The notes: a model not told the origin generated them from the letters alone. DNA of 64,000 bases from Pontederia crassipes (GCA_030549335.1 CM060187.1:50550203-50614202); one strand, 5' to 3'. Counted from the stretch's first letter, positions 11,320-24,163 are shown. Numbers and translations are program-made.

Positions 11320-11818
11320 TTTTTAAATTATCCTTAAATTATCATGATTTTTTATATTTAATCTTCAAATTACGAACTTATTTCTTTTGGATCCATAAAC
11401 TACCTCTAGTTTTTCACTTTAGTCCTCCCGTCCACTTCTGTTACACTTTTCGTTAGTTTTAATTTTTTTATTTATGAAAAGACTAAATTACTCATTCCTT
11501 CGTAACACATAAAATAATAAATATAAAACATGAAAATAAATGAAAAAATATTGGAACATTTAATTTTTAGAGCCGGATTAGAGGGTCAGCATACGAAATA
11601 TTTTTTTCTTTTTTATATTTATTATTTGATGTATTATGGAGGGAGAGGTAATTTAATTTTTTCATAAATGAGAAAATTTAAAACTAACAGAAAATGTATC
11701 AGAAGTGGATGTTAGGATTTTTAAAAAGTAAAAAAGTCGCGATAGTTTAAGAATAAAATATAAGTTTATAATTTAGAGTTAGATGTGAAAAATCGTAATA
11801 AATGTGAAAAATCACTAT
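11320..11818. mobile_element. Foldback element: long imperfect inverted repeat
   Basis: The two arms, about 11320-11530 and 11610-11818, pair along almost their whole length with a loop of about 80 bp. Paired blocks include CCACTTCTGTTAC (11432) with GTATCAGAAGTGG (about 11696), CGTTAGTTTTAA with TTAAAACTAACAG, and CATAAAATAATAAATATAAA with TTTATATTTATTATTTGATG. This is a foldback MITE or terminal-inverted-repeat derivative with no coding capacity. Element termini and target duplication were not fixed. Confidence 0.7.
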
Positions 11819-12529
11819 TTTAACCAATGAGGCTTAAGCAATTGAAGCAGACAACTCACCGCTACTTAGTAATGTATTTTTCGAACAACCATATGACGTA
11901 TTGAAATTTTGAAAAAAAAATATAAATTGCATATTCTTATCCTCGGAGAGCAAAATAAGTTTCAAGAAAAGAGAGATAGTCGGAATGTTATGAAGAAATT
12001 CTACATGGCCAATGATTTAAGGTGAATAAGGATTCATTCATTATGAACATGCATTGCATATTGTTATTAATAATAATTAGAAAGTTAAATAATATTATTG
12101 CTTGTAGGAAACTATCAAGCTACAAATGAAATGAGAAAAATATAATAGATCTCCTTTAAAATAATAAAATATAAGGTGAGTGAGTAAATTTATAACATAG
12201 CAAAATGTTATATGTTAGTTATTCTTTTATTATATTACCTCAAGTAAAGATTATTATTATTATTATTATTATTTAGACATATCTTGAGTTATGAAAGATA
12301 TTTATGACATGTTTCAAGAATTTCATATGAGTTGAAATAACCTCTTACATGAAAATATTTTCGGAAAATAATGCTTATGAACTTAAAATAAGTTTAGCTG
12401 ATATTGATACGAAATTATAATGTGTATTTTGATATTGTTAACCTCCATGTATTCATTGGTCATGCTAGTTGAAAAAGATCTTTGTGACCGGATTCGATAT
12501 ATATCAACCCCTTGGGACGTATATTGGAT

Positions 12530-12835
12530 GTTTTTGCTTTTGGGCTATTCTGCGTGCACGTATTGACCCATGTTTTGTTCTACGTATCCGATATTGTGAA
12601 GCTCTGCGTAACTGCATGACACACAATCATATAGGGATACGTATTAATTTATGATATGCTCTACGTATCCGAGAATCATGATTGTGATGTTCTACTTAAT
12701 TATATGACACATAATCATGGGGAATACGTATTGAGCCATGATTTGTGTTGTGTATTCGAGACTTTTGATTATGAAACTCTATTTAACTATGACACGTGAT
12801 TATAGATGAATACGTATTAACCCATGATGAATATG
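12530..12835. repeat. Degenerate tandem repeat, about 81-87 bp, four copies
   Basis: The marker CGTATT(G/A)A starts at 12559, 12640, 12727 and 12813. Each unit also holds CATGA, TACGTATCCGA-like and GACAC..AATCAT-like segments. Units are well diverged, so the array is old. Confidence 0.65.
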
Positions 12836-14015
12836 TGCGGTGACATATGTGTAGAGTTTAATTATGAATATAATGATATTTTGGAATACTTTTATTTATG
12901 TAAAAATTCATATGATTTTTATACGAGTTATGTTTTAAATGCTTTCTCTTATGGAGAATCTGATTATTTAAATGTTACATGCACTTGTATTGTTTTCCTA
13001 TGTTATACTTTTATTTCACCCACCGAACAAATGATTGTTGCTTACTTTTCGAGTTGAGTCGATTAGAAGCTTGCTTTTCATGCATATAAAAGAGGTCGAA
13101 TCGTCGGAACGCTTTTATTTTTCTTCCAGTTTTGTTTTATAAAGCATCCATTATATAAATAATGAATGACAATTAGAAATAACTTGTGAGGTGATATGAC
13201 ACTTAACTATATATTTGGTAGCGTATAAAATAGGAATGATAACATGTGAATGATATGCTTTTGATTTTTTTATTAAAATTTGATTAATAGAATTATATTT
13301 GTTATTTGTATTAATAAGTGACGTCATTAAATAATGGAGGAGTTTTTATCAAATTTATTTTAAATAATTAAATAAGATTAAGAATTATAATAATTAATAT
13401 TAAAATTTTGTCATGGAATTGGGTGCGACATAAATAATAAGAAAAATAAAATTTCATTAGTAATTTTTATTAAAAATATATATAAATATTTACAATAAAA
13501 TTTATATAGTTCATACATGACATGAAAAAAAAATTAATTATTAATATTTTATATCCATTTTTAATAAATAAAAATTTTGTAATTAATTAAATATGAATAT
13601 AAAAGAAATATAGTTGAATGGTTTTATAATTAAAATAATAAGATATATAAAAAAAGAATCATACATTTGAATAAAAATAAAATCGAGAAAAAAATATAAA
13701 CATCTAAAAGCTAAACACAAAGTTAATAGAAATAGCTTATCAATATTTTCAAAAATATTAATAATATCTACTTAATTATGCATTTTACTAAAAAAAATAA
13801 CGTTTGAATTGTTAAATACTACTCCGAACACTTTTTTAACTCTAGGGATCTTGTGTTTTGGAGGTATACTGGGCATGTTTTATTTGTTAATCTTTTTGTA
13901 TCAACGATTCATATCAAAAGAAATTAAATTTTATTTATTAAGTGTGCCATTTATATGAATTGTTGATAAATGAGTCAAGATTAAAATGCGTTCCGTGTAT
14001 ATTAAATCTAATAAA
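12836..14015. other. AT-rich intergenic; no gene recognised
   Basis: Homopolymer-rich A/T sequence on both strands. A GGGTGCGACATA motif at about 13421-13432 resembles a decayed LTR end, but no partner terminus was found. Confidence 0.3.
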
Positions 14016-14020
14016 ATGAT

Positions 14021-14029
14021 ATATAAAAG
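14021..14029 (+). promoter_or_regulatory. TATA box of the DUF538 gene
   Basis: ATATAAAAG lies 107 bp before the ATG at 14136, a fitting distance for a plant core promoter. Confidence 0.5.
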
Positions 14030-14135
14030 AGCAGTTGAGGGCATCCTGTTAATTGAATATTATTGTACCTGCTATAATAATACACAGAAATAAAAAGCAG
14101 TTTTGTCGTCCATTCCACCGCGAAAGGCGTCAACA

Positions 14136-14612
14136 ATGTCGAACCCCCTTCTTCTCCTCTTCCGCCTGCGCGTCGTCGTCTTCCTCCTCCTTCTCCTCCT
14201 CTTCGTCTTGCCGTCGCGATCGCAGATCCCGAAGCCCAGTTCGGCGTACGAGGAGCTCAGGAACAGCGGCTTCCCCGTCGGCCTGCTCCCCAACAACGTT
14301 CTCGAGTACTCCCTGAACCGCACCTCCGGCGAGTTCTCCGTCCGCCTCGATGACCACTGCCGCGTCCTCCTCCCCCCAGACAACTACCTAGCTGCATACT
14401 CCCCACGCATCAACGGCCGCCTCGCCGACCGCCGCATTTCTGACCTAGACGGCATACGCGTCCGGGCTTTTTTCCGCTGGTGGTCCATCACCGGAATTCG
14501 CTCCGCTGGCGATGACCTCGTCTTCGAGGTCGGTGTCGCTTCTGCCAAGTACCCATCCAGAAACTTCGGCGATAGCCCCGATTGCGAGGGCCGCAGCAAG
14601 GCCGCAGCTTGA
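14136..14612 (+). CDS. DUF538 family secreted protein
   Basis: A single exon of 158 codons ending in TGA. I start at ATG 14136; the upstream in-frame codon at 14103 is TTG and is not a plausible start. Residues 4-30 (LLLLFRLRVVVFLLLLLLFV) form a strong hydrophobic signal peptide, with cleavage likely near SRSQ. The mature part follows DUF538: YEELRNSGFPVGLLPNNVLE, an R-T-S-G-E-F strand, a conserved Cys in DDHCRVLLP, then LDGIRVRAFFRWWSITGI and the late strand DDLVFEVGVASAKYPSRNFG. DUF538 proteins are plant-specific and about 150-180 residues; their biochemical role is unclear. Codon use is GC-rich, unlike the AT-rich flanks. Confidence 0.88.
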   Translation: MSNPLLLLFRLRVVVFLLLLLLFVLPSRSQIPKPSSAYEELRNSGFPVGLLPNNVLEYSLNRTSGEFSVRLDDHCRVLLPPDNYLAAYSPRINGRLADRRISDLDGIRVRAFFRWWSITGIRSAGDDLVFEVGVASAKYPSRNFGDSPDCEGRSKAAA

Positions 14613-17488
14613 GCGCGAGAGCGAGGCGCTGAGGTACAAGGCTCCTTATATTGGCTTTCTTATTGTGCATATTGATTTGTTTAATGTGACGATCGTTGAG
14701 CTCAGGAGTGTGGATCGTTTGCGCAACTGATAGGCTTCTAAAATCCTTTGTTGGAATTAGATTGTAGGCGCCATCAGGTGTTCCGGGTATATTGCATTAG
14801 AATTGCCTCGTTCCGCTGAATTATGGACGTTTCATGTTAATTAACTGCGCATTTCATGTTCTTACGGCAAAAATCAATTCTTTTAGCTTCAAGAATTACT
14901 AAGACACAAAATTTAATGACATTTATCAGATAGATCTACTGAGATATTGTAGAACCCTGGTTTCTTGACATGCTACTGTGAAATTGTAACAGTACATGAG
15001 TTCAAGAGACACTCCAAACCTGTGTATAAGATAACGCAATTTGTTTTGGATCATTTAAAGCCATCATGTCTTACAAATGTTTGGGGGCACTCTACCATTT
15101 AGCCTCGGACCTAGCAGGAATCATTAGATTATGGTTATTGAATAAAGTTGTTTCATTGTCATGCTTAGATGGAGATTCACAATGTACAAGGTAAGAATTA
15201 GTTGAACACACACAGAGATCATAATAGACTAAGGGCATTGTTTCTTTATTATTGTCCCCTTATGTAGGGAGTCTTCATTTCCTTTATTTTGGGTACTGTG
15301 CACAAGCTTATTCCATCCATTATTTTATTACTGCAGTGTAGACAAATTATTTTATGAAGTTTTCTTTAAAAAAAACGAAATATTTGCCACTCAATCTGTT
15401 CACAGATTAATGTATGCTTCCATATGTAAGCAATATCAATTTTCAATTATTTACTTCATATACAATAACAAATAAAAGTATATCTCTTCTGCATTGATTA
15501 AACAAGAGGCATACCGCACATGGCTTAAGTTCCAAGAAACTAGAGGATTACGCGATTAATAGAATATTTTTTTGAAATCATTAAGGATATATATGCAATA
15601 CATCTCACAGGATTGTAGTTCAATTGGTTAGAGCACCGCCCTGCCACATATTTGCTTTTCATATCCTTCCGGCTTCTGACTTACTCGATCCTCCAATTTG
15701 TCTTTGAAATTTTTTGCGTTGTTTTTCATTTGGGAAAATAAAGGGGCTTATGCCATACAAATTAATTATTGCTTTATGTTCATGCAGAACAGAAAACTTG
15801 AAGTTGGACGTAGTTAGCTGAAGGCCTGAACTTGGAGTTCATGACTTCTGCATACTGTACTCTATTAATGATGAATTGATAGATATTAGCTGCAAACTTA
15901 TAAGCCCCCCAAAAAAACTATGGATCGTCCTAGAGATCGAAACTATGTTTTCAAGGGCAAGAGTCATATCTGTAAAAAAGATAATCTATGCGTTCAATAT
16001 TGGCCGGTATATTGACAGTCTTCCAAGTGGAAGTTTTTTTTTAATGCTTTGTGATGGAACCTAATCTTCCATATTAGAATGTTTGCTCTTCACTTTATGA
16101 ATTTTCATATTCCAACCTGTTTACTAGTTAACACATATTCCCAACCAATGTTCTATGTCTTTGATAATTTTAGCTCAAAAACCAATCGTTTTTTTTTTCT
16201 TGGAAATATTAAGGTTTTCACCACCATCTTTCTCAGCCTTTGTTTAGAAACTTTTGCAGAGATTAAACTGTTGCCCACATAGGATTTAAAGAATCATAAG
16301 GCTTGCTGGTTCATGATAGCTGCCAGGACGAATGCTAAGAGGAAAAATGTGTAGTTTGTTTCTTCAGGCAGAGTATTCATGCACGGACAGAGGGGTAATA
16401 TGGCGTCTCGTAGTTAGGCTTGGCCACAGAGAATCAAGTAAACCTTGCTATTCCTTTTGGCAATTTGTTACAACCGCATATTAAATGAGGTTGGTCTTCA
16501 GTATTTTACAAAAGCAGCATAAAGTGAGATGCCATTTTGCCTGCCATCTACCCAAAGCTTGAGTTGCAGGACTTGAGAAGATCCAAGGATGGTTAATAAG
16601 GCAGTATAGTAGTCGTGCTGAGCTTCTCTGAAGAAGACAATAAAAAATTGGCATACATTCCTGATATAACCGAGGTTCAAAGTTCGTAAATTGTTCAAAG
16701 TTTATTTTTCCTCTTCACGATTACTCAGCGAACGTTCTATCTTAGTCTATGATGTCATAATTTAAGCCTCTTTAAACTCGAATCTTGATCCCTCAGGAAG
16801 AGTGAATTTTTTGGTCATCCAAATTTATCTGTTTTTCTCCGGAAATATGTCATGCAGTCACTTTACATGTTTTTGTTTTTCACCAAATTTTCGATTTTTT
16901 TTTCAATTTAGGTTAGTGAATTTTATCGCCATGTGCGAAAGAGAAATAATATATATTTTTTCAAATAAGTGACGACACGAAGGAGATGAAGACGACTGTG
17001 GCATGTAGGAACTTGCCCATGTGGCAACCAGTTAAAGACATCGGTCACAATACGACCAAAGATGATGGCGTCCGAAATTGATTGACCGGAAATTTACTGC
17101 TCTGAAACTGTTAACAAAATAACAAGCCTAGCAAACTCCAATAAGAGATGGATGATGATGGATAGTAAATTATTAATTAAACACTTCTTTCAATTCAATT
17201 CATCATGAATTATAGGAATGTTGGATATACTAGGTAGTACAATTATTTTCTTCCTTTCTTGGTAATTGCTCCGGAGTGCAACCACCTCGAATATCTGGGC
17301 TGTTTGGATGCAAACTTTTAGTTTGAGAACAAAATTAAGATAACCCTGCTGCTGCCCCCATCAACTAACTTAGTGACCCCCACCAAGTGTTCTCGAGGCT
17401 CATCTCGCTTAAAGTAACATATTGAGTTTGAGTTTGAGTTTAAAAATTAATGTTAGAAGTGATTTAAAAATTATCTGAGACTGTCATA
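14613..17488. other. Downstream of the DUF538 gene; no further gene recognised
   Basis: Moderately AT-rich. The first few hundred bases may be 3' UTR. A tRNA-like half at 15610-15645 is the only recognised element. Confidence 0.35.
15610..15645 (+). pseudogene. Fragment resembling the 5' half of plastid trnD-GUC
   Basis: GGATTGTAGTTCAATTGGTT followed by AGAGCACCGCCCTG matches, from memory, the acceptor-5', D-arm and anticodon-stem part of chloroplast tRNA-Asp(GUC). Similarity stops at the anticodon loop, and no T-arm follows. It is best read as a small plastid-derived nuclear insertion or tRNA relic, not a functional tRNA. Confidence 0.5.
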
Positions 17489-17640
17489 CACTACAAGAAA
17501 ATCGCGATTTTTCGACGGATAATTTTCGACGGTTCTAAATCCGTCGCTATTTGCGACGAATTTTTCGACGGTTCCGTTTCCGACGGATTTTTCGACGGTT
17601 ATGACCGTCGGAAATAATTTATATTATTATTTAATTTTTC

Positions 17641-18110
17641 GACGATTAGGAACGTCGATATTTTCGACGAATATCCATCCGTCGTAATTTCCGACGACTT
17701 TTCCGACGGTTATGACCGTCGGAAATAAAAAAATTAAATTATGTATTTTTTATATTATTATTAAATTTTTTCGACGGATTTTTCGACGGTCACGACCGTC
17801 AGAAATAAAAAAATTAATTATATAATTAATTATATTATTATTTAATTTTTTGACGATTAGGAACGTCGATATTTTCGATGGATATCCATCCGTCGCAATT
17901 TTCGACGACTTTTCCGACGGTTAGGACCGTCGGAAATAAAAAAATTAAATTATGTATTTTTTATATTATTATTAAATTTTTTCGACGGATTTTCCGACGG
18001 TTGTGACTGTCGGAAATAAAAAAATTAATTATATAATTGGTTATATTATTATTTAATTTTTCGACGGTTAGGAACGTCGATATTTTCAACGGATATCCAT
18101 CCGTCGCAAA
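17641..18110. repeat. 211-bp tandem repeat inside the CACTA element
   Basis: The unit beginning GACGATTAGGAACGTCGAT recurs at 17641, 17852 and 18063 (as GACGGTTAGGAACGTCGAT), a spacing of exactly 211 bp. Two full units plus a partial third are present. Confidence 0.85.
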
Positions 18111-18649
18111 ATCCGCCGCAATTTCCGAAGGTCATAACCGTCGATAAATCCGTCGCAATTTCCGACGGATATCCAAACCGTCACAATTACCGACGGTTTT
18201 GACCGTCGGTAAATATTACCGTCGGTTCAAACCGTCGGTAAAATAAAAAATAAATATTATATATAACTAAATAAAATAAAAATTTTTATTATTTATGTTT
18301 TCGACGGCCGAAACCGTCGGTAATTAAAATTTCGTTATCCCGCTTTTTTTTCCCTTTTTCCCGCTTTCTTTCCAAATTTTTTCCTTTATATATTTTCCCT
18401 CCTCCCTCTTCTCTCTCCCTCCTCCCTCCACTCCTCTCTCTCTCCCTCCTCTCCTCTCTCCCTCTCCCGGCCGCGAGCACGGACACCGGACGCCGGTTAC
18501 GTCGCGAGATCGGCCTCTGCCGCGCGCCGGACGCCGACGACCCTCCCACACCGGACGCCGGCGACCCTCTCCCGCACCGGCGTATCTCTCTCTCTCCTGC
18601 TTCGCGCCGGCATCTCTCTCTGCTGTCGGCCGGATCCGGCCGTGGCCGT

Positions 18650-18780
18650 TCGGATCCGGCCTCCAGCGGCCGGATCGGCCACCAGGCGGCGGATCCGGCC
18701 TCCAGCGGCCGCATCGGCCGCCAGGCGGCGGATCCGGCCTCCAGCGGCCGCATCGGCCGCCAGGCGGCGGATCCGGCCGC
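18650..18780. repeat. 39-bp GC-rich minisatellite inside the CACTA element
   Basis: About three units containing GGATCCGGCCTCCAGCGGCC. The period of 39 bp is a multiple of three, so the minus strand reads RPLEAGSAAWRPM repeats; I treat that ORF as an artefact. Confidence 0.85.
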
Positions 18781-18889
18781 TAATTTTTTATATTTAAAAA
18801 ATTATTTGCGACGGTTGCGACCGTCAAAAGATCGACGGTTGCGACAACCGTCTAAAGTTTCGACAGTTGGGACCGTCGAAAAGTTACGA

Positions 18890-19200
18890 CGGCTCGGACC
18901 GTCGAAAAGTTACGACGGCTCGGACCGTCGGCCTTTTCCAGCGGTTGCAACCGTCGGAAATTTCGACGGCTCGGACCGCCGACCTTTTCCGGCGGTTGCG
19001 ACCGTCGGAAATATCGACTGCTCGGACCGCCGAAAGCCTTTTCCGGCGGTTGCAACCGTCGGAAATATCGACGGCTTGGACCGTCGGCCTTTTCCGGCGG
19101 TTGCAACCGTCGGAAATATCGACGGTTCGAACCGCCGGGGACTTTTCAGGCGGTTGCAACCGTCGGAAAATTTCGACGGGTCGAACCGCCGGGGACTATT
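18890..19200. repeat. 51-54-bp tandem array inside the CACTA element
   Basis: About six units of the type ACCTTTTCCGGCGGTTGCAA followed by CCGTCGGAAATATCGACGG. The period keeps frame, so two plus-strand frames and two minus-strand frames stay open (for example RRPFPAVATVGNIDGSD). Dyad CGACGG/CCGTCG motifs match those at the element's ends. Confidence 0.8.
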
Positions 19201-19387
19201 CCGACGGCCAGAACCGTCGATATTTTCGACGAATTTTTTTCAACCGTCGCAAATCCGTTTGCGACGAGCGTTTTTCGGACGGATCGATTCCGACTGAAAA
19301 ACCGTCGATAATTGCGTTACCGACGGTTTTCGGGCTGATTACCGACGGTTCGGACCGTCGGTAATCCGCGTTTTTCTTGTAGTGATA

Positions 19388-22300
19388 TACACGACGTGAT
19401 GTGATTTTATCGAATTAGTTGAGCTCGATGATGAATCAATTTTTAATTTGTGAAGAGTGTGCATAATCTTTAGCGTCGAGCGGATTGACTAGTTGACATC
19501 GAAACCAGTGCGTGACAAAAAAAAGAGTAAATTCCATTTTTTCGAGTAATTTTTTATTTTCCTGGTGAAAGTTATGTTTTTCATTACTATGCACATGCCT
19601 TCCCAAAAAGACTACTGAAATATGAAATTATATATAAATTTTCTTTTGTTTACCCGTGCCTCTTCGGTATACATGGCCCATGGCTAATCGACGGGTTCGT
19701 TTTTTTTTAAAAAAATAAAAATTAGCGTGTAGTGAAATATTTATGTACAGGAGACGTTAGAGGGGCTGCGATATGTCCAGCAACTATCGCGTTTGTCCAT
19801 TTTTTGATTTCGTGGCGCAGCTGCAATAATTTGTAGCATGTCCATTAAGTCACTCGTGGACAACGAGTCCATTTCATGCCGACGTCATCAGGACCTCAAC
19901 TCAACCTCTTCTTGGATTCTTCAAATCTAAACTCGAACTACCACACGATTGGATACTTTTGAGGATACGTTAAAACCTACACTTTTTCATGGTGGGACGC
20001 CTCACCAAATTCGAGATGGAATTAGAAAAATTACGAGGAAAGATGATCTCACTGTTAATAACATTGGTTAGTCCAAAGTTAGCAATTCGGAGTTTGTTCT
20101 AAAACTTTTTTTAATTTTATAGAAATTTATTCATTTTTCGTTTGTCGAGATATATGCTAATTATACTCTCGCTTTATTCATGGTATTTGAGCTTTCATTT
20201 TTTGACAGCTTTGGAACTCTCTGAAATTCATTAGGCTGGCCACGTTACTGATAACCGCAGAACGAGCAATGAATCCCCAACGACAAACGAACCTAGGGGC
20301 GGGGCATTTTCGGGGAGTAGCCCGCTTCTTCAGAAACTTCTGCTGATCAGTTTTTCTAAAAACTTAAGTCATTAGAAAAGCAAAATCATTAATTTTATAT
20401 TCTTAATACTCCATCTCACATATGAATGTTGACAACTTTTGGTCAAAGCCAAGCTCAACACGTGGACAATAAATGGAGGAAATATATTTTTTTAATAAGA
20501 ACTTAAATGAGGTTCGAACACCTCTGGCTCTAATATCATGTTAAACTTGATGTGCTAATCAATTTTCTTAAAAACTTAAACCGTTAGAAAGAACAACATC
20601 ATTAATTTTATATTCTTAATATAACCTTGATTAGAAATAACATTTCACTAATATTTCATTATTGGATCTCACTTTTAAAATATAATTGTCACATTTTTTT
20701 TTACCATTTTACCTCTTAGTTCTCAGTATTGTTTACGTTGTTGAGAAAAATGATTAAATAATCTGAAAGAGCGAGAATAAGAAAATCAACACCTGAAGAG
20801 CATTTGCAATGCTCATGTTATGTAGTTAATGATCGAAATGAGTATTATTAATTTCTGTATTTTTTATATCCATTCGGATATATGGGACTTTGATCTTCAA
20901 GCTTATTAATATTTAACTAATTTAAAATAGAAAGATTGAATATGCATTCGACTTCGAAGATATTAATTTTTTTGTTATTAACACTAGTTAAATCACTTGA
21001 GAGTATCATTCCGCTAGCAGATTCCACCAATCAATCTTAATTTGTCTTTTTTTATTCTATTTCATTCATAATTACATATCATTTTTATTTGGAACAACTG
21101 GCTAACCTCATCCACAATGGCCAGTTTCCTTTGTGCCATTGGATCAAATATTAAAATCTACCACTTGATATCTACATCTTTTAATTTGCTTAAACTATTC
21201 ATCCGAGAATTTAATATTTTTTAAGCAATTTTTCATCGATCAGAGTTTTTAATTTGTTTAAAATGTGTATGCTAGCTTGTTTCCTTGTGCGTGATGCTCA
21301 ATTATTTTTTCTATTTTATTTAATATTACATAATGCACAGTGGGTGAGAAATTGAGAATCAGGAACAGGGCAATGATGAACAAGTCAGTTTTTTTTCTAG
21401 AAAAAAAAGCATCTAGTAATTAATGTCATAGTCTGAAGCTTGCAGGCCTACCCAGGCTACGACACATAACAATACAACAAATAGACTTGGTATAAATTAA
21501 TAGCTGAGATTAGTCAACATCTCGAGCAAAACATAAATTATTTTTAACTTTGTCTATATTAAGTCAATGACCTTCTTTAGAATTGCAAAAAGAAACTGAT
21601 TAGCCATTACTTGTATGTACGTAAAAATTACGTACCGAATATTTTGTCATTTTATTAATCATATTGGCCGTTGACTAATTAAACTATGTGACGTTTGGAT
21701 AATGAGGGGGTTAATTTTAACATTTGAATCAAGCAACATTAACGATTCTCATATGACCAAGAAGATACTCAAGGGATGGTAGCTTGGGCAAAGAAAAATT
21801 ATCGTAAAATATATCTAATGTCGGAATTACATATTTTTATTAGTTGTCTTATTTTATTTTGCTATTATTTTACGTTAGAGTAAGTAATTAATTGTAAAAT
21901 TCCATAAGTGGGGGATTTAACGGAGATGTAAAGGTAACACGGCGATATCTTAATTATCATTTGGATAAAAGATATGTTAAAGAGCAAAAAATCAGAAACT
22001 CTTGATCATTAATTTCTATTCCAATGATAAGAATGCATGATGATACTGTAAACCATCTTATTATTTTTTAATGATGATTTTGAATGACTGCCTCGAAGTT
22101 GTAACCTCCTCCTTTCATTGACAATATAACATTATAGCTTGTCGAGTTATGCATTAATCGATCAGAGATAATTAAAATGTTCTACGGTTTTCTTCACATA
22201 TGTGGCCCTCATTAATTGGATTTGATAGGCAAGTAGACAAGTCAATTAAGTTCATTCAAAATAACATTAAGCAGGTCTAAGAGCGAGTCACTTTCTCACT

Positions 22301-24110
22301 TAAAAGGGCGTACAACTAAGATGTCACTAAAATGTCCATGCATTGTTTTACATTTGATAATAATGATTTATGTTATAATTTATCCTTTTATCGTGGCAAG
22401 TTTACTGATTTTTTTTTCGATGCCGGCTTGCATATTTAGGAACTTAAAATTGAGAACTAGTTAAGTGATGATAAATTCTTTATCACTTAATCCCAACTAT
22501 ATCACTACATGGACTTCTTCTATAGTTTTTAAAAAAACAACACTTCGAATTTTTTTTAGGACATCATTAATTAATCAATCAATCAATCGAACCAACTCAA
22601 AATCATTGATTTATAATCATTCCGTCTTCGACATTAACCACCCATTTAACGAAATATAAAGTTAAGATTATCAATGGCATCTACTTATATAACTTGGTGA
22701 ACATATATATATAAAAACATTAAGTGCCCGTATTTTCGAACTATTTATCGTTTGATGAACTAATTATGAACCATAAAATTGACTCTACGCATTTGTTTCA
22801 TGTACGTGGCCGCAGCTGCGACAGATAGCTCTGACGATATGAAATGAACTAAGTGGCTCTTGCTTGCGCCACTAGTGAGGAACATGCATTGTGTGTAAAT
22901 ATATGGCTCACATCCACTTCTTCTTAATGATTAAGTCCTTTTAATTAATGATCTCAAATATAATGAGAAAAAAAGCGATGCAACTAAGGAGGCCATTAGC
23001 TTCTTGTTAACATTTATTTTTAGAATTTTACTATATATCGACTATTTTATCTTTGAGTGGTAAGTGACTTCTCTCCTCGCATAAGTAAGATTTCGACTTC
23101 GAGTTTGAGTTCATATGAATATAGAAAAAATTCAACAAGAATTTTCTATCATATGATATAAAAAAACCAAGTAGCATATGAATGTAGAAAATTATTAGAA
23201 ACTTTACTTGTCACTTTGAAGTACGCAATGTATGATGATCTAATCGAATTAATTGGACTCGATGGCGGATCGATTTTCAATTTATGAATAGTGCACTCCC
23301 TTTAGCGTGTCTTTCAAAGCAAAAGATATATCTCTCATCCCATGTCAAATATCGTGGGAGTCCCATATTATGTGGATGGAAATCTTAATTTGCCATCATT
23401 TTTTATCCCTGTTTGCATTTTAGTGTTGGTCCACGCGAGTTAGGCCGTGACAACAAAAAAAAAATAACAAATATGCTTCTAATGACATATTTTATTATAA
23501 AAGGATCGAATATAATATATTTTAATTGTTCTAAGTTCTTTTTTCCCTGAGATAACAGGATTATAGGGGATGTATCATGGGTGATGGAATTCAAAGTTCA
23601 AACTCTAGAATTCTAGAACTGTTAAAGAAATATTTACATAAACCCGTTAAGATTTAGTATATATAAAATATTATAATTTTATTTTAGATAATAATAATGG
23701 TCTCATCAAGCAATATTCTACTATGATAATTTTTTTATGAGTTACAAATAATTTTTCTTAAAAAAATTTAACATAATTCTTTTAAAAGATGCTAACGTTG
23801 AGAAGCTTTTTCCTTATGATAATAATAATATCTAAATTAAGTCGAAGTCTAATATAAATATTATTTAAGATTATTTAACTTTCGTCACTGTGAAATAAGA
23901 TACCAACTCTATCAATCAATTTGGGACTGGCTTTTATTGAACGAAGTTAATGCTAAGAAGGATGGTACAATTTACCTTTAAGTGCGTTCGTGTCATTGAC
24001 AGGTTGTTTGTGTCAACGTATATTTATGGAGCTCGTAAATGCAATTAAAACTTAAAAGCATTTAATCCCGAAAGCTGTAAGCCCTCTGACTCTGAGTCCC
24101 TCATCCACTC
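19388..24110. other. Intergenic; no gene recognised
   Basis: AT-rich. A direct repeat of about 65 bp (CTTAA..C.TTAGAAA then CATTAATTTTATATTCTTAA) occurs at about 20355-20420 and 20565-20632. No supported coding region was seen. Confidence 0.35.
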
Positions 24111-24111
24111 A

Positions 24112-24113
<2 letters not shown>

Positions 24114-24162
<49 letters not shown>
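24114..24162. repeat. (CT)n microsatellite
   Basis: About 24 CT units, ending one base before ATGGCGATAAAAAAACTC at 24164. See findings for the possibility of a relic first exon. Confidence 0.95.

Positions 24163-24163
<1 letters not shown>

Larger units (their letters stand above)
17489..19384. mobile_element. Non-autonomous CACTA transposon (EnSpm type)
   Basis: It starts CACTACAAGAAAATCGCG and ends CGCGTTTTTCTTGTAGTG. The 13-bp inverted termini are perfect (CACTACAAGAAAA), and a 3-bp target duplication ATA lies at 17486-17488 and 19385-19387. The subterminal regions are filled with short palindromic CGACGGT/ACCGTCG units, as expected for transposase-binding repeats of CACTA elements. No transposase is encoded in its 1,896 bp. 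The interior holds a 211-bp tandem repeat on the left, a GC-rich segment with a 39-bp minisatellite in the centre and a 51-54-bp array on the right. It is related to the element at 24603-30098. Confidence 0.92.

Noticed and set aside
12530-12835. CRISPR-like spaced repeats
   Set aside because: Units are diverged along their whole length with no repeat/spacer structure, and the genome is a plant nuclear one.
14103-14135. Upstream start for the DUF538 protein
   Set aside because: The codon at 14103 is TTG; the ATG at 14136 begins a clean signal peptide.
18289-18753. A 154-codon minus-strand ORF with RPLEAGSAAWRPM repeats
   Set aside because: Produced by the 39-bp minisatellite and low-complexity GC/CT sequence inside a CACTA element.
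18806-19364. Overlapping 160-165-codon repeat ORFs (plus strand) and similar minus-strand ORFs
   Set aside because: The array has a period divisible by three, so several frames on both strands are open at once; no codon signal favours one.
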